From Neobacillus sp. PS2-9 (GTDB lineage: Bacteria > Bacillota > Bacilli > Bacillales > Cytobacillaceae), in contig NZ_CP133269.1 in the NCBI RefSeq assembly GCF_030915525.1, forward strand, positions 4,755,001 through 4,819,000: a DNA stretch of 64,000 bases, in the 5' to 3' direction. The position numbers and the translations under genes were made by a program. The notes beneath the pieces were generated by a model. It was given only the letters and a program-made list of their open reading frames with translations. It had not been told where the DNA came from and did no database searches. This document shows, in pieces, positions 9,456 to 17,689 of the stretch; position 1 is the stretch's first letter, and every line of letters begins with the position of its first letter.

Positions 9456-9528
9456 CTTTCTCTTTTCCCCTTTCGCATAACGAAACATCTATCTTTAAGT
9501 ATAAAAAGTTTACTTATTGACTACTTTT

Positions 9529-9542
9529 TGAAAGCGTTTCGT
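9529..9542. promoter_or_regulatory. Catabolite-responsive (cre)-like site upstream of the peptide operon
   Basis: TGAAAGCGTTTCGT matches the TGWAARCGYTWNCW form of the CcpA site at 13 of 14 positions. It lies 74 bp before the oppA start and inside the divergent region shared with the Lrp regulator. A TATAAT-like box near 9573-9578 on the minus strand would place it downstream of the operon promoter, a repressing position. This is a pattern match only. Confidence 0.4.
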
Positions 9543-9736
9543 TATTTTTTATTACTTTTTGTAATTTTGCTTTATTATAATACAGTGATTTTTAAAAATC
9601 TATATAATATTCGGAAAATATTAAAATTTTTTTCTAGTATAATTTTTCCAATAACTTTCAATATCCATTTGATTAAAACTAGGATTGTACGTTAATATAA
9701 ATTTACAAATGCTTAGGGAATGTAGGAGGACGACGT

Positions 9737-10186
9737 ATGAAAATTGATGAAATCGATCGCAGGATACTCGAATTGCTTGCCGAAAACGGCAGAATGTCCT
9801 ATGTAGATATTGGGAAAGAGTTAAATTTATCTAGGGTATCGATTCGTGAGCGGGTAAACCAATTACAAGAGAACGGCATAATAGAGAAATTCACTGTTGT
9901 TATCAATTCTGATAAAGTGGGGAAATCCGTTTCTGCTTTCTTCGAGGTGGACTGTGAGCCAGCATCACTTGTCAGCGTCGCGGAAACATTAGCTAATAAC
10001 CCTAGCGTTGCAAGCTGCTACCAAATGACTGGCCCGAGTACCTTACATATGCACGTCCTTGTTGAGGACTTTTTACGATTAGAGAAGTTCATTAATGAGG
10101 AATTATATAGTTTAGAAGGAATAACAAGAGTGGCGAGCCATATCTTATTACGAAGATTTAAGAGTAGGACTGGATTAAAGCTTTAA
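9737..10186 (+). CDS. Lrp/AsnC family regulator, YwrC-like
   Basis: A 149-residue Lrp-type regulator: an N-terminal winged HTH (RRILELLAENGRMSYVDIGK then LSRVSIRERVNQLQENGII, residues about 7-50) and a C-terminal RAM ligand-binding domain (about 65-145). AGGAGGACGACGT precedes the ATG. A TTGATT/TAATAT pair at 9669-9698 is a possible promoter. It is divergent from the peptide importer operon and only one operon away from ggt and the chr pair. In B. subtilis an Lrp-type gene (ywrC) sits among the same chr and ggt genes and controls the chromate transporter. Control of all three units here is inference from position. Confidence 0.88.
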   Translation: MKIDEIDRRILELLAENGRMSYVDIGKELNLSRVSIRERVNQLQENGIIEKFTVVINSDKVGKSVSAFFEVDCEPASLVSVAETLANNPSVASCYQMTGPSTLHMHVLVEDFLRLEKFINEELYSLEGITRVASHILLRRFKSRTGLKL

Positions 10187-10255
10187 AATGTATAACCTAG
10201 AGGTAATTGGCTGTCGGGCTGACCTCGTTCTTTCAGCCCTTTGACTGCACAAATA

Positions 10256-10282
10256 GAAAAAGACATGAACCAAATGTTCATG
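10256..10282 (-). terminator. Terminator after the truncated response regulator gene
   Basis: On the minus strand CATGAAC (10282-10276) pairs with GTTCATG (10270-10264) and TCTTTTT follows, 12 bp past the stop. On the plus strand GGGCTGA...TCAGCCC at 10217-10238 is a weaker candidate end for the Lrp gene. Confidence 0.65.
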
Positions 10283-10294
10283 CCTTTCAATCTT

Positions 10295-10813
10295 TTATCC
10301 AGTTGGCTGTTTCATTTTATCCAAAATGGAGGAAAAGTATTTTCTCACCAGCCCTGTTTTGTCACTCGGTGGACTTGTTAATGGACCATCCTCCCACCGC
10401 TGTAAAACATCTAGTTTCGAATCGGGGTCCATAAGTTCTGAAGAATACACTCTCTTCCCGCTCATTATGCAACGAATCGAACACGCTAACTCTTCGCTCG
10501 GGCTGTCCTTCAATAAATATCCTCTGACATCAGCCATTAATGCTCGTGCCTGATACCCATTCCTTGCAAAGGTAGTTAAAATAATGACCTTGCATCCAAG
10601 CGACTTCATAGCCTCGGCTGCATCCAGACCGCTCATTTTTGGCATCTCTATATCCATCAAACAAACATCAGGCTGCCATTGGCGAACAAGTGTAAGTGCC
10701 TCTTCCCCATTGCGGGCTTGCCCAACCACTTCCATATCCTCTTCCAAATTAAGCAGGGAACCCATGGCTGCTAGCAGCATTTCCTGATCCTCTGCGATGA
10801 CAATTCGAATCAT
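10295..10813 (-). CDS. DesR-like response regulator with degenerate, truncated DNA-binding domain
   Basis: 172 residues. The receiver domain (1-120) is intact: acidic pair ED at 8-9, phospho-acceptor Asp in CLMDIEMPKMSG near 53, TT in VIILTTFARNG, and Lys in YLLKDSPSEE. Family members have about 200 residues and end in a LuxR-type HTH. Here the tail reads LDVLQRWEDGPLTSPPSDKTGLVRKYFSSILDKMK then stops. It keeps pieces of that domain (LDVLQ, GLVRKYFSSILDKM) but has lost the middle helix and the last helix, so DNA binding is doubtful. It lies downstream of the desaturase, where desK-desR would be expected, but no desK is present. It may be a decaying gene or a phosphate sink. Confidence 0.75.
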   Translation of the reverse strand: MIRIVIAEDQEMLLAAMGSLLNLEEDMEVVGQARNGEEALTLVRQWQPDVCLMDIEMPKMSGLDAAEAMKSLGCKVIILTTFARNGYQARALMADVRGYLLKDSPSEELACSIRCIMSGKRVYSSELMDPDSKLDVLQRWEDGPLTSPPSDKTGLVRKYFSSILDKMKQPTG

Positions 10814-10856
10814 TCGGTCCTCTCCTTATCTGGGGCTCATTACATTTATGCGAAAA

Positions 10857-10876
10857 CCCCCAATGAGGGGGCTTTT
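10857..10876 (-). terminator. Terminator between desaturase and regulator genes
   Basis: CCCCC (10857-10861) and GGGGG (10867-10871) pair around a short loop, with T-runs in both directions. It separates des from the regulator, so the latter is probably not expressed efficiently from the des promoter. Confidence 0.75.
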
Positions 10877-10878
10877 TG

Positions 10879-11910
10879 TTATACTTCGGGTTTGGCATGA
10901 ACAGAAATACGTTTTTTCGCTACTGCTTTCACTTCTTTAAAGCTGACAAAATTCTTGTTTTTCTCATCCCATAAGCGGAATCGGAGTGACTTTAAGCTTG
11001 TAGCAAGGGTGATTGTTGGTACGTTTTGTAGTGGAGCTGTATTATTATGTGCCTCTTCAAGCTTATAGTTAGGAACCCTTGGGCTTAAATGGTGGACATG
11101 GTGATAACCAATATTACCAGTCAGAAATTGCATGATTTTCGGAAGCTTATAAAAAGAACTACCCTCGACTGCTGCTTTTACATACTCCCACTCTTTATCT
11201 TCTTCAAAATAAGAATCCTCAAAAGTGTGCTGTACGTAAAACAACCAAATACCCGCTGCACCTGAAATCATGAAAATGGAACCCTGTACTAAAAGGAACG
11301 ACTGCCAGCCGATGGCCCAGCAAAGTAATGCATACAATGCAACGATTAAAACATTCGTTAAATACGTATTGTTGCGTTCCTTCTTTTTCGCACCTTTTCG
11401 GTTAAATCTATTTTTTAAAAGGAAAACGTAAATCGGACCTAAACCAAGCATTACCAATGGATTACGATAAAAACGGTAGGCTAATCGAAGGCTTAACGGT
11501 GCTGCCAAATATTCATCTACCGTAAGTGTCCATATATCGCCTGTACCACGTTTATCTAAGTTACCACTTGTCGCGTGATGCACAGAATGCTCATGTCCCC
11601 ACTGATCAAAAGGGAAAATAGTTAAAACACCCATACATGTCCCAACAATACGGTTAGCACGACGGCTTTTAAAGAAAGAATGATGGGTACAATCATGGAA
11701 AATGATGAAAATCCTTGTTAGAAACCCACCGGCTATAACAATAGGAACTAATGCAAGCCAATAAGAAACAGAAAGGCTGATATACGCTAAAAACCATAAA
11801 ATCACAAACGGAACGACCGTGTTAATGATTTGCCAAATACTCTCTTTAGTTGTTGATTTTTCAAATGGAGCCACTTGGTTTCGCAAAGTTTTTGTAGATT
11901 GTAAGGTCAT
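10879..11910 (-). CDS. des: Membrane acyl-lipid desaturase, Des type
   Basis: 343 residues. A membrane di-iron desaturase that introduces double bonds into phospholipid acyl chains and raises fluidity in the cold. All three histidine clusters are present: HDCTHH at 72-77, HEHSVHH at 106-112 and HHVHH at 270-274. Hydrophobic pairs at about 30-70 and 185-225 place the active site on the cytoplasmic face. Length and motifs match the B. subtilis delta-5 desaturase. The upstream region holds three ATGAC motifs (11971-12016), candidate regulator sites. The usual partner kinase gene is missing next door, but a different NarL-type system lies 190 bp upstream. Confidence 0.93.
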   Translation of the reverse strand: MTLQSTKTLRNQVAPFEKSTTKESIWQIINTVVPFVILWFLAYISLSVSYWLALVPIVIAGGFLTRIFIIFHDCTHHSFFKSRRANRIVGTCMGVLTIFPFDQWGHEHSVHHATSGNLDKRGTGDIWTLTVDEYLAAPLSLRLAYRFYRNPLVMLGLGPIYVFLLKNRFNRKGAKKKERNNTYLTNVLIVALYALLCWAIGWQSFLLVQGSIFMISGAAGIWLFYVQHTFEDSYFEEDKEWEYVKAAVEGSSFYKLPKIMQFLTGNIGYHHVHHLSPRVPNYKLEEAHNNTAPLQNVPTITLATSLKSLRFRLWDEKNKNFVSFKEVKAVAKKRISVHAKPEV

Positions 11911-11970
11911 TTTTTTGAATTCCCTTCCTTTAATTGTGTTGTTATTTCAAAGTATAGTGCAATATTGTTA

Positions 11971-12016
11971 GTCATGTTAGTATCAGGTGTCATGTGTAGA
12001 CCATGATAAATGTCAT
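11971..12016 (-). promoter_or_regulatory. Repeated ATGAC motifs upstream of des
   Basis: ATGAC on the minus strand (GTCAT on plus) occurs at 11971, 11989 and 12012, 18 and 23 bp apart, 60-105 bp before the desaturase start and upstream of a TATACT box. The des promoter of B. subtilis lacks a good -35 and needs an activator bound in this area. The same pentamer makes a perfect palindrome in front of the nearby kinase/protease pair (14012-14023). Confidence 0.4.
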
Positions 12017-12034
12017 ATACAAGGTGAAAATAAT

Positions 12035-12083
12035 GAAAAAAGTGCCTGACACCAGCACTTTAACGCACTGGGGGTCAGGCACC
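12035..12083 (-). terminator. REP-like hairpin ending the NarL-type two-component operon
   Basis: GTGCCTGAC (12042-12050) and GTCAGGCAC (12074-12082) form the stem; TTTTTT follows on the minus strand. It belongs to the family of GGTGTCAGGCACC elements found at several other gene ends here. Confidence 0.8.
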
Positions 12084-12095
12084 TTTTTTTATTTT

Positions 12096-12755
12096 TTACT
12101 TTGGGTGAATAATTCCTGCTTCTTTCGCCTTAAAGACGGCTTTATGTCGTCCTGTGACTTCTAATTTCGAATAAATGTTTGAGATATAGTTTTTTACTGT
12201 TCCTTCTGTTAAGAATAGTTTTCGAGCGATTTCACGATTAGTTGCTCCTTTTGACAGCTCCTCAAGCACCTCTATTTCTCTTTCTGTAAGGCCATAGCTA
12301 GCTTTTTTACTTTTTTCCGTTTTCAATCGTTCCGACGGCGTAATCCAGTCTGCAATTAGCTGTTTGGCAATCTCCTGAGTAATGAGAGTTCCACCGTGAT
12401 GAACAAGTCTAATCCCTGCCGCAAGGTCTCTTGGATGGATGGCTTTAAGTAAATAACCTTCGGCTCCTGTGGCTAACGCTTCTCTAACGTATTCTAATTC
12501 CTGAAATGTGGTTAAAATAATCACCTTTACTGATGGAAACTGACTTTTAATTTGCCGTGTTGCTTCCACTCCGTCCATTAGAGGCATATGAATGTCCATT
12601 AGAATAAGATCAGGTGAAAGCCTTTTTGTAAGCTCTATCGCCATCTGTCCATGTTCCGCTACTCCCACTATGTCAAAATCCTCTTCTCCATCTAATACAA
12701 TTGAAAGGCTTTCACGGATGAGTTCTTGGTCATCCACAATCAATACTTTTATCAT
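12096..12755 (-). CDS. NarL/FixJ family response regulator
   Basis: 219 residues. Receiver domain with acidic pair DD at 8-9, phospho-Asp54 in LILMDIHMPLMDG, TT at VIILTTFQEL and Lys in GYLLKAIHP. The C-terminal LuxR HTH (about 150-210) is complete: LTEREIEVLEELSKGATNRE, IARKLFLTEGTVKNYISNI. It overlaps the kinase gene by 26 bp and is its cognate partner. Because the DesR-like protein nearby has no functional HTH, this regulator is a candidate controller of des. ATGAC motifs before des and before the kinase support that idea. It resembles DesR, LiaR and YvfU equally, so no symbol is given. Confidence 0.9.
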   Translation of the reverse strand: MIKVLIVDDQELIRESLSIVLDGEEDFDIVGVAEHGQMAIELTKRLSPDLILMDIHMPLMDGVEATRQIKSQFPSVKVIILTTFQELEYVREALATGAEGYLLKAIHPRDLAAGIRLVHHGGTLITQEIAKQLIADWITPSERLKTEKSKKASYGLTEREIEVLEELSKGATNREIARKLFLTEGTVKNYISNIYSKLEVTGRHKAVFKAKEAGIIHPK

Positions 12756-13926
12756 CTTGTAGGTTTTCTCCCCTCATTCGCTCAACTCTTACAGGAAAAA
12801 AGCAAGTAACAACGGTTCCCACCTGATTACCCGACTTTATGGTCAAACTGCCTTGGAGGGATTCCAGACGTTCTTTCATTCCGATAAGGCCAAAACCAAA
12901 TTTCTCCTCTTTTATCCCAATCCCATTATCCATAATCACTAAAATAACTTGTGATACTTCCTGGTTTAGAGTGACAACGATTTCGTTTGCTTGACCATGG
13001 CGGACAGCATTCGTTAAAGCTTCTTGAAGGCAACGGGTTAGTGCAATCGCTCCTTGGAAAGAAATAGCTACTGGTGCACCGTTACTTTTAAAAATTATTT
13101 CCGTTTTTGTGTGTGTAGCAAATTCATTGGCTACCTTCCTCAATTGGGAAGACAATTCCTCTTTATCGTCATTAGGGGAAATTTGATGAATATACGTTCT
13201 TGTTTCCTCTAGCGATCTCCTCATCACGTCTCTAAGCCTTCCCACTTGTTCCTTTGCTTTTTGTGGAGATGCATCCATCAGGAAAGATACTGCATCAAGC
13301 CCCATAATGACGGATGTAAATGTGTGCCCTACTGTATCATGCAAATCTCTTGCAAGCCGATTCCGTTCTTCCAATAACGTAATGCTTTCAATCTGTTTGG
13401 CGTATTCCTGTAAAAGTTGATTTTGCCTACGATTTTCTTCTAGTAGAACTTTAGTCTTTTTCTCTGCTTCAAGAACCTTTGAAATGGCCATGCCGACACC
13501 GAAAAAAAAGAGTCCATCAATGACCCCCATCCCCAGCTGATCTAAGCCTACAGCCAGAATCGCTAGAAAAGGAACAATCGTAAAACCCGCCCATAGGAGC
13601 CATCTCTCTTTACCAGGACGACTATAAATTCCTGCACATAACGATGGAATGGCTAAAAAGGAGGAATATTTGCCTAATAAGTAACAACCTACAATTAGAA
13701 ACAAACCGCTAAAGAATAATTCAAGCAGCGGATAGTTTTTTCTCCCTGAGCTATTCGTCCATTGAGGAATTAGAAATGCTGCAAAAAGCAATGTCATGTT
13801 GAGCCAAGCTAGGGGGATAGGGTTTAGAAACAAAACTAAAATCAATAAATGTAAAATAAACCAACCAATTCTGGTGAGTTGCGCAATTTTATAAACCCAG
13901 TGGGTTTCATTTTGGAATGGTACCAT
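12730..13926 (-). CDS. Sensor histidine kinase, NarL-partner type (HisKA_3)
   Basis: 398 residues. The N-terminal ~150 residues form about five or six short membrane helices with no large outer loop, so the signal is probably sensed in the membrane. A coiled-coil-like linker (150-185) leads to the HisKA_3 dimerisation segment with phospho-acceptor His196 in ERNRLARDLHDTVGH. The HATPase domain has DNGIGI, GFGLIGMKERL and a final QVGTVVTCFFP strand. This architecture is shared by DesK (thermosensor) and LiaS-like kinases. GGGAGAG precedes the ATG. It shares a 190-bp divergent promoter region with the CPBP protease gene. Confidence 0.9.
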   Translation of the reverse strand: MVPFQNETHWVYKIAQLTRIGWFILHLLILVLFLNPIPLAWLNMTLLFAAFLIPQWTNSSGRKNYPLLELFFSGLFLIVGCYLLGKYSSFLAIPSLCAGIYSRPGKERWLLWAGFTIVPFLAILAVGLDQLGMGVIDGLFFFGVGMAISKVLEAEKKTKVLLEENRRQNQLLQEYAKQIESITLLEERNRLARDLHDTVGHTFTSVIMGLDAVSFLMDASPQKAKEQVGRLRDVMRRSLEETRTYIHQISPNDDKEELSSQLRKVANEFATHTKTEIIFKSNGAPVAISFQGAIALTRCLQEALTNAVRHGQANEIVVTLNQEVSQVILVIMDNGIGIKEEKFGFGLIGMKERLESLQGSLTIKSGNQVGTVVTCFFPVRVERMRGENLQDDKSIDCG

Positions 13927-14011
13927 TCAACTCTCCCTCATGCTTTCGAATAGGAATCGTTTTACTAATTCAACACGTACTTCCTTTTTACCTTTTTTCA
14001 AAAGTCACATA

Positions 14012-14023
14012 AGTCATATGACT
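14012..14023. promoter_or_regulatory. Perfect 12-bp palindrome AGTCATATGACT in a divergent promoter
   Basis: It lies between the kinase gene (left) and the CPBP protease gene (right), with further GTCAC, ATGAT and ATGAC copies up to 14043. The half-site equals the ATGAC motif repeated before des. It is a candidate binding site of the NarL-type regulator, which would then autoregulate and control both the desaturase and the protease. TTGAAT (14054) and TAATAA are a possible protease promoter. Confidence 0.4.
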
Positions 14024-14115
14024 GCACATGATGATGTTATGACAAAGCACACTATTGAATCTGACCTCTTCTATTTCATAATAAAGATACAAATGAGAAC
14101 AAAGGGGAGCTAGTA

Positions 14116-14886
14116 ATGAGAAATTTTCTATATCGTCATGGATTAGTATTATTTTTAGTGGTTATGTTTGGAAGAGGAATTCTTGGGATGCTAACAGTTA
14201 AGGGTCTTCAAGTATTCAATCCTGCACTTACTATTCAGAAGGATTTAGGTTGGTTAGTTATGCTATTATATGCGGTCTGTGCGTTTTTAGCGGTAAAATG
14301 GGTAAAGGTTGATAAGGAAATCGGATTAATTAAAGCAACCGTCAAGGATTATTTTGTATGGTTACCAGCTCTTGCGATTCCGTTCACTTTGGCACTTCAT
14401 TTAGGTTTTCACTCTACATGGAGCCATGTTCCTTTATTAATGATCGCCGCCATTGGGGTAGCTGTAAACGAAGAAATTCTATTTAGAGGTATACTTTTAC
14501 GTGCCATGTTGCCATTCGGAAAAGCTGTCGCCATAATCGTTCCTTCACTTCTTTTTGGAGTAGCACACCTTGGTAATATTCTTGTCGGAGGGGATGTAAT
14601 CTTTAGTCTCTTCCAGTTTGCCTGGACTTTCATCGCTGGCATGGCGCTAACCGCTATGCGTTTACAAAGTAAGAGCTTACTACCTGCCATCGGATTTCAT
14701 TTTATTTTAGATGCTGTTGAGTATGCAGCCACTGGTGAATACGGCGTTCATAGTACCAACTTTTCACTTGGATGGTTATCCATATTTGTTCTGTTAAACC
14801 TGCTCTTTCTTGTTTATGCACTTTATCTATTAAAAAAGAAAAACAACAGTGTAAATGTTGGAATGGTTGCTTTTACTGCAAAATAA
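14116..14886 (+). CDS. CPBP family intramembrane glutamic endopeptidase
   Basis: 256 residues with about seven to eight hydrophobic helices. The three catalytic motifs of the CPBP (CAAX protease/bacteriocin-processing) family are present: Glu119-Glu120 with Arg124 in NEEILFRGILLR, FGVAHL with His151, and HFILDA with His195. Family members include immunity proteins for bacteriocins and processing proteases; the substrate here is unknown. AAAGGGGAG precedes the ATG. It is divergent from the NarL-type kinase and shares its regulatory region, which suggests control by that system. A strong terminator follows at 14903. Confidence 0.88.
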   Translation: MRNFLYRHGLVLFLVVMFGRGILGMLTVKGLQVFNPALTIQKDLGWLVMLLYAVCAFLAVKWVKVDKEIGLIKATVKDYFVWLPALAIPFTLALHLGFHSTWSHVPLLMIAAIGVAVNEEILFRGILLRAMLPFGKAVAIIVPSLLFGVAHLGNILVGGDVIFSLFQFAWTFIAGMALTAMRLQSKSLLPAIGFHFILDAVEYAATGEYGVHSTNFSLGWLSIFVLLNLLFLVYALYLLKKKNNSVNVGMVAFTAK

Positions 14887-14902
14887 TAGGGCTTCAAATG
14901 GG

Positions 14903-14930
14903 CGAACAGTGCGAGTCACTGTTCGTTTTT
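14903..14930 (+). terminator. Terminator of the CPBP protease gene
   Basis: CGAACAGTG pairs with CACTGTTCG over 9 bp and TTTTT follows. The same stem arms occur again at 16500-16529, so copies of one hairpin flank the dbpA gene. Confidence 0.85.
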
Positions 14931-15034
14931 CTCTGTCTTTCAAGTATAATAACCGTATTCAGCTTTTGCATATGATAGATCTTTGAGAGAAATCTTATAT
15001 ATAAGTCGGATAATACAAAAAAAGAGGTTACTAC

Positions 15035-16486
15035 ATGAGTGAGAGAAGTTTTGAGGAATATAATTTAAGTGAAGAAATAAAAAGAGCACTAGCTGTTTTA
15101 AAATACGAAGAGCCTACAGAGGTGCAGGGTGAAGTGATCCCGCTGGCTTTGAAAAACCAGGACCTTGTCGTCAAATCACAGACTGGCAGTGGCAAGACAG
15201 CCTCCTTTGCTATCCCTATTTGTGAACGGATTGACTGGGAAGAAAGAAAGCCTCAGGCCTTGATTCTTACGCCAACTAGAGAGCTAGCTGTTCAGGTTCG
15301 CGAAGATATTACAAATATAGGACGGTTTAAACGAATTAAGGCGCTCGCTGTTTATGGAAAAGAGCCTTTTTCCAAACAAAGAGAAGAATTGAAGCAGAAA
15401 ACACATGTTGTTGTTGGTACACCTGGCCGTGTCATGGACCATATCGACAGGGAAACCTTGGTACTTGATGAAATAAAGTATCTTATTATTGATGAAGCAG
15501 ATGAAATGCTAAATATGGGCTTTATTGATGAGGTAGAGGCGATTATTAAGGAACTACCACGGGATAGAGTAACAATGGTATTTTCCGCTACTTTGCCAAA
15601 AGATGTTGAAGCTCTTTGCCATAAGTATATGAAGGATCCTGTTAATATTGAGATTGAGTCTACAGGAATCACAACGGATACAATTGAACATCGTGTAATC
15701 GAAGTGAAGAATGAAGATAAGCTTTCGCTACTTAAGGACGTAACTGTTGTTGAAAACCCAGACAGCTGTCTTATTTTTTGCAGAACGAAAGAACATGTCG
15801 ATACCGTATATAGCGAATTGGAAGAAGCAAATTATTCATGTGAAAGACTCCATGGAGGACTAGAACAACAAGATCGGTTTGCCGTAATGGATGGATTTAA
15901 ACTGGGCAATTTCCGTTATCTTGTTGCCACCGATGTAGCGGCACGAGGGATTGATGTTGATAATGTTTCACTAGTGTTTAACTACGATGTTCCTATGGAA
16001 AAAGAGAGCTATGTCCATCGCACAGGAAGAACGGGTCGTGCTGGCAAGCAAGGAAAAGCCATTACATTTGTGACTCCGTATGAGGAGAAATTCCTTCGAG
16101 CCATTGAACGGTATGTTGGTTTTGAAATACCTCGAATGGACGCACCTAGCCAAGGCGAGGTTGCTAAAGGAAAAGCAGCTTTTGAGGAAAAAATCAGTGG
16201 CCGTCGCGTGGTAAGAAATAATAAAACCGCTCGAATCAACCAAGGAATCACGAAGCTCCACTTCAATGGCGGCAAAAAGAAGAAGCTTCGCGCTGTCGAT
16301 TTCGTTGGAACCATTGCCAAAATTCCTGGAGTGACAGCTGATGATATCGGCATCATCATCATCACGATCCATGACCAGATGTCTTATGTGGACATTCTTA
16401 ACGGAAAAGGTTCACTCGTCATTCAGGCGATGGAGAACACACCTGTTAAAGGCAAGAAGCTGAGAGTGAGTAAAGCGGTTAAATAA
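15035..16486 (+). CDS. dbpA: DEAD-box RNA helicase DbpA (YxiN-like)
   Basis: 483 residues. ATP-dependent RNA helicase acting on 23S rRNA during large-subunit assembly. Domain 1 has Walker A SQTGSGKT (48-55), PTRELAVQ (80-87), DEAD (153-156) and SAT (184-186). Domain 2 has the arginine-finger motif [11 protein letters not shown] (328-338). The C-terminal ~80 residues (about 400-483) form the RRM-like DbpA domain that in this family recognises hairpin 92 of 23S rRNA. Length and order match B. subtilis YxiN/DbpA, not the cold-shock helicases CshA or CshB. It is monocistronic, with an AAGAGG site before the ATG and hairpins on both sides. Confidence 0.93.
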   Translation: MSERSFEEYNLSEEIKRALAVLKYEEPTEVQGEVIPLALKNQDLVVKSQTGSGKTASFAIPICERIDWEERKPQALILTPTRELAVQVREDITNIGRFKRIKALAVYGKEPFSKQREELKQKTHVVVGTPGRVMDHIDRETLVLDEIKYLIIDEADEMLNMGFIDEVEAIIKELPRDRVTMVFSATLPKDVEALCHKYMKDPVNIEIESTGITTDTIEHRVIEVKNEDKLSLLKDVTVVENPDSCLIFCRTKEHVDTVYSELEEANYSCERLHGGLEQQDRFAVMDGFKLGNFRYLVATDVAARGIDVDNVSLVFNYDVPMEKESYVHRTGRTGRAGKQGKAITFVTPYEEKFLRAIERYVGFEIPRMDAPSQGEVAKGKAAFEEKISGRRVVRNNKTARINQGITKLHFNGGKKKKLRAVDFVGTIAKIPGVTADDIGIIIITIHDQMSYVDILNGKGSLVIQAMENTPVKGKKLRVSKAVK

Positions 16487-16496
16487 TGCAATTTAT

Positions 16497-16531
16497 AATA
16501 GCGAACAGTGCTGCTGACACTGTTCGCTATT
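16497..16531. terminator. Bidirectional hairpin between dbpA and add
   Basis: Perfect 13-14-bp arms AATAGCGAACAGTG and CACTGTTCGCTATT surround a 7-base loop, between the convergent stops of dbpA (16486) and add (16536). The T-tracts are interrupted, so efficiency is uncertain. The inner arms equal those of the terminator at 14903. Confidence 0.7.
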
Positions 16532-16535
16532 ATAT

Positions 16536-17528
16536 TTAGATATATTTCCTCAACTTCAACTTGGTTTTTTCATCCGCAAAGCACGCTTCCACACTATCGA
16601 GATAAATCTTCTTATAATCCTCTTCATTCATGTCGAATTCATCAAAGACAATCGTACATTCCTTCGCCATCGTTGTATCGGACACCGTTCTGTTATCGGT
16701 ATTAACCGTTACTTTGATACCATCCTTATGAAAATCATAGATAGGGTGATCACTATATTGGTTCACTGCTTTTGTTTGGACATTACTGGTTGGGCACATT
16801 TCGAGGACTACCTGTTTTTCCTTTACTACATCATAGGCCTCTGCACAGTCTTTAATAAAGACACCATGCCCAATTCTTTCTGCCCCTAACATCTCAACGG
16901 CTTCAAGGACATTTTTTCCTACACCTGTTTCGCCGGCGTGAATCGTTACTCTATAGCCGTACTCTCTTGCTAATGCAATCGGCTCAACGAAGTCCCCACA
17001 GAACCCTTCCTCTTCCGATGCACATAAGTCGATGGCCACAACTCCTTTGCCAAGGAATGGCTTTCCTTTTTCCACAACCTCAAAAGCACTTTCAGCTGAC
17101 ATCGTTCGCATGCAGGAGAGAATGATATTGCCATTAATATCGAATTGTTTTTCAGCTTCTCTCATTCCATCAATGACGCTTTGGATGATTTCTTCGACAG
17201 ATAACCCCTGAGCCGTGTGAAGCAATGGAGCAAATCGAACCTCCATGTATTTCACATTCTCTTTTGCAGCATCTTCAAACAGTTCAAAGGTAATTCTCTT
17301 TAAATTCTCCTGTGACTGCATTACTAAATTCGGAAGAGCAAAACGCTTCAAATACTCATCAAGAGATTCACAATCTAGTGGAGCAATGAGCTCTTGTTGG
17401 ATCTCGTCCCTATCCAACGTAGGCAAACTAATGTCCTCTCTTTTTGCTATATCAATAATTGTTTCCGCTCTAAGGCTTCCATCAAGATGGCAGTGTAATT
17501 CAATTTTAGGTAAGGTAGTAAAATTCAT
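16536..17528 (-). CDS. add: Adenosine deaminase
   Basis: 330 residues. It hydrolyses adenosine (or deoxyadenosine) to inosine plus ammonia in purine salvage. Zinc ligands and catalytic residues are visible: HCH at 12-14 (KIELHCHLDGSLR), TIHAGETG with the zinc His and following Glu, ERIGHGV, and TVNTDNRTVS with the metal-binding Asp. The ATG at 17528 has GGGGGT about ten bases upstream. The 200-bp leader carries an adenine-type purine riboswitch with a terminator and a strong promoter. Expression should therefore rise when adenine is abundant. It is transcribed alone and is convergent with dbpA. Confidence 0.95.
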   Translation of the reverse strand: MNFTTLPKIELHCHLDGSLRAETIIDIAKREDISLPTLDRDEIQQELIAPLDCESLDEYLKRFALPNLVMQSQENLKRITFELFEDAAKENVKYMEVRFAPLLHTAQGLSVEEIIQSVIDGMREAEKQFDINGNIILSCMRTMSAESAFEVVEKGKPFLGKGVVAIDLCASEEEGFCGDFVEPIALAREYGYRVTIHAGETGVGKNVLEAVEMLGAERIGHGVFIKDCAEAYDVVKEKQVVLEMCPTSNVQTKAVNQYSDHPIYDFHKDGIKVTVNTDNRTVSDTTMAKECTIVFDEFDMNEEDYKKIYLDSVEACFADEKTKLKLRKYI

Positions 17529-17553
17529 AAGATGTGACCCCCGTCATTTTTTT

Positions 17554-17618
17554 ATAAAAAAAAATTCCTGATTACGAAGAAAATACACATACATGTACAT
17601 TCTTCGTAATCAGGAATT
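17554..17618 (-). terminator. Riboswitch expression platform: intrinsic terminator before add
   Basis: Perfect 19-bp arms (17563-17581 with 17600-17618) enclose an 18-base loop and are followed on the minus strand by a run of T. The 5' arm (17600-17618) contains the 3' side of the aptamer P1 helix and part of P3. Ligand-bound aptamer and terminator therefore exclude each other. Ligand should prevent termination, making this an ON switch. Confidence 0.9.
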
Positions 17619-17667
17619 ATTGGTTCCTGGTAGAGACCCCCAAACCATATCTTTGGAGTTATACGAA
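17603..17667 (-). promoter_or_regulatory. Purine riboswitch aptamer, adenine-specific type
   Basis: Reading the minus strand, the 65-nt segment has P1 arms TTCGTA (17667) and TACGAA, the J1/2 and P2 core AGATATGGTTT, the conserved TCTCTACC of L3/J region, and a GATTA before the closing P1 strand. The base just before the P1 3' strand is T (position 74 in xpt numbering). Guanine aptamers have C there and adenine aptamers U, so this one should bind adenine. L2 and L3 keep the GG and CC pairs needed for loop contact. The downstream gene, adenosine deaminase, matches that specificity. Confidence 0.9.
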
Positions 17668-17689
17668 CTTTGCTTATTTCATTGAGTCA

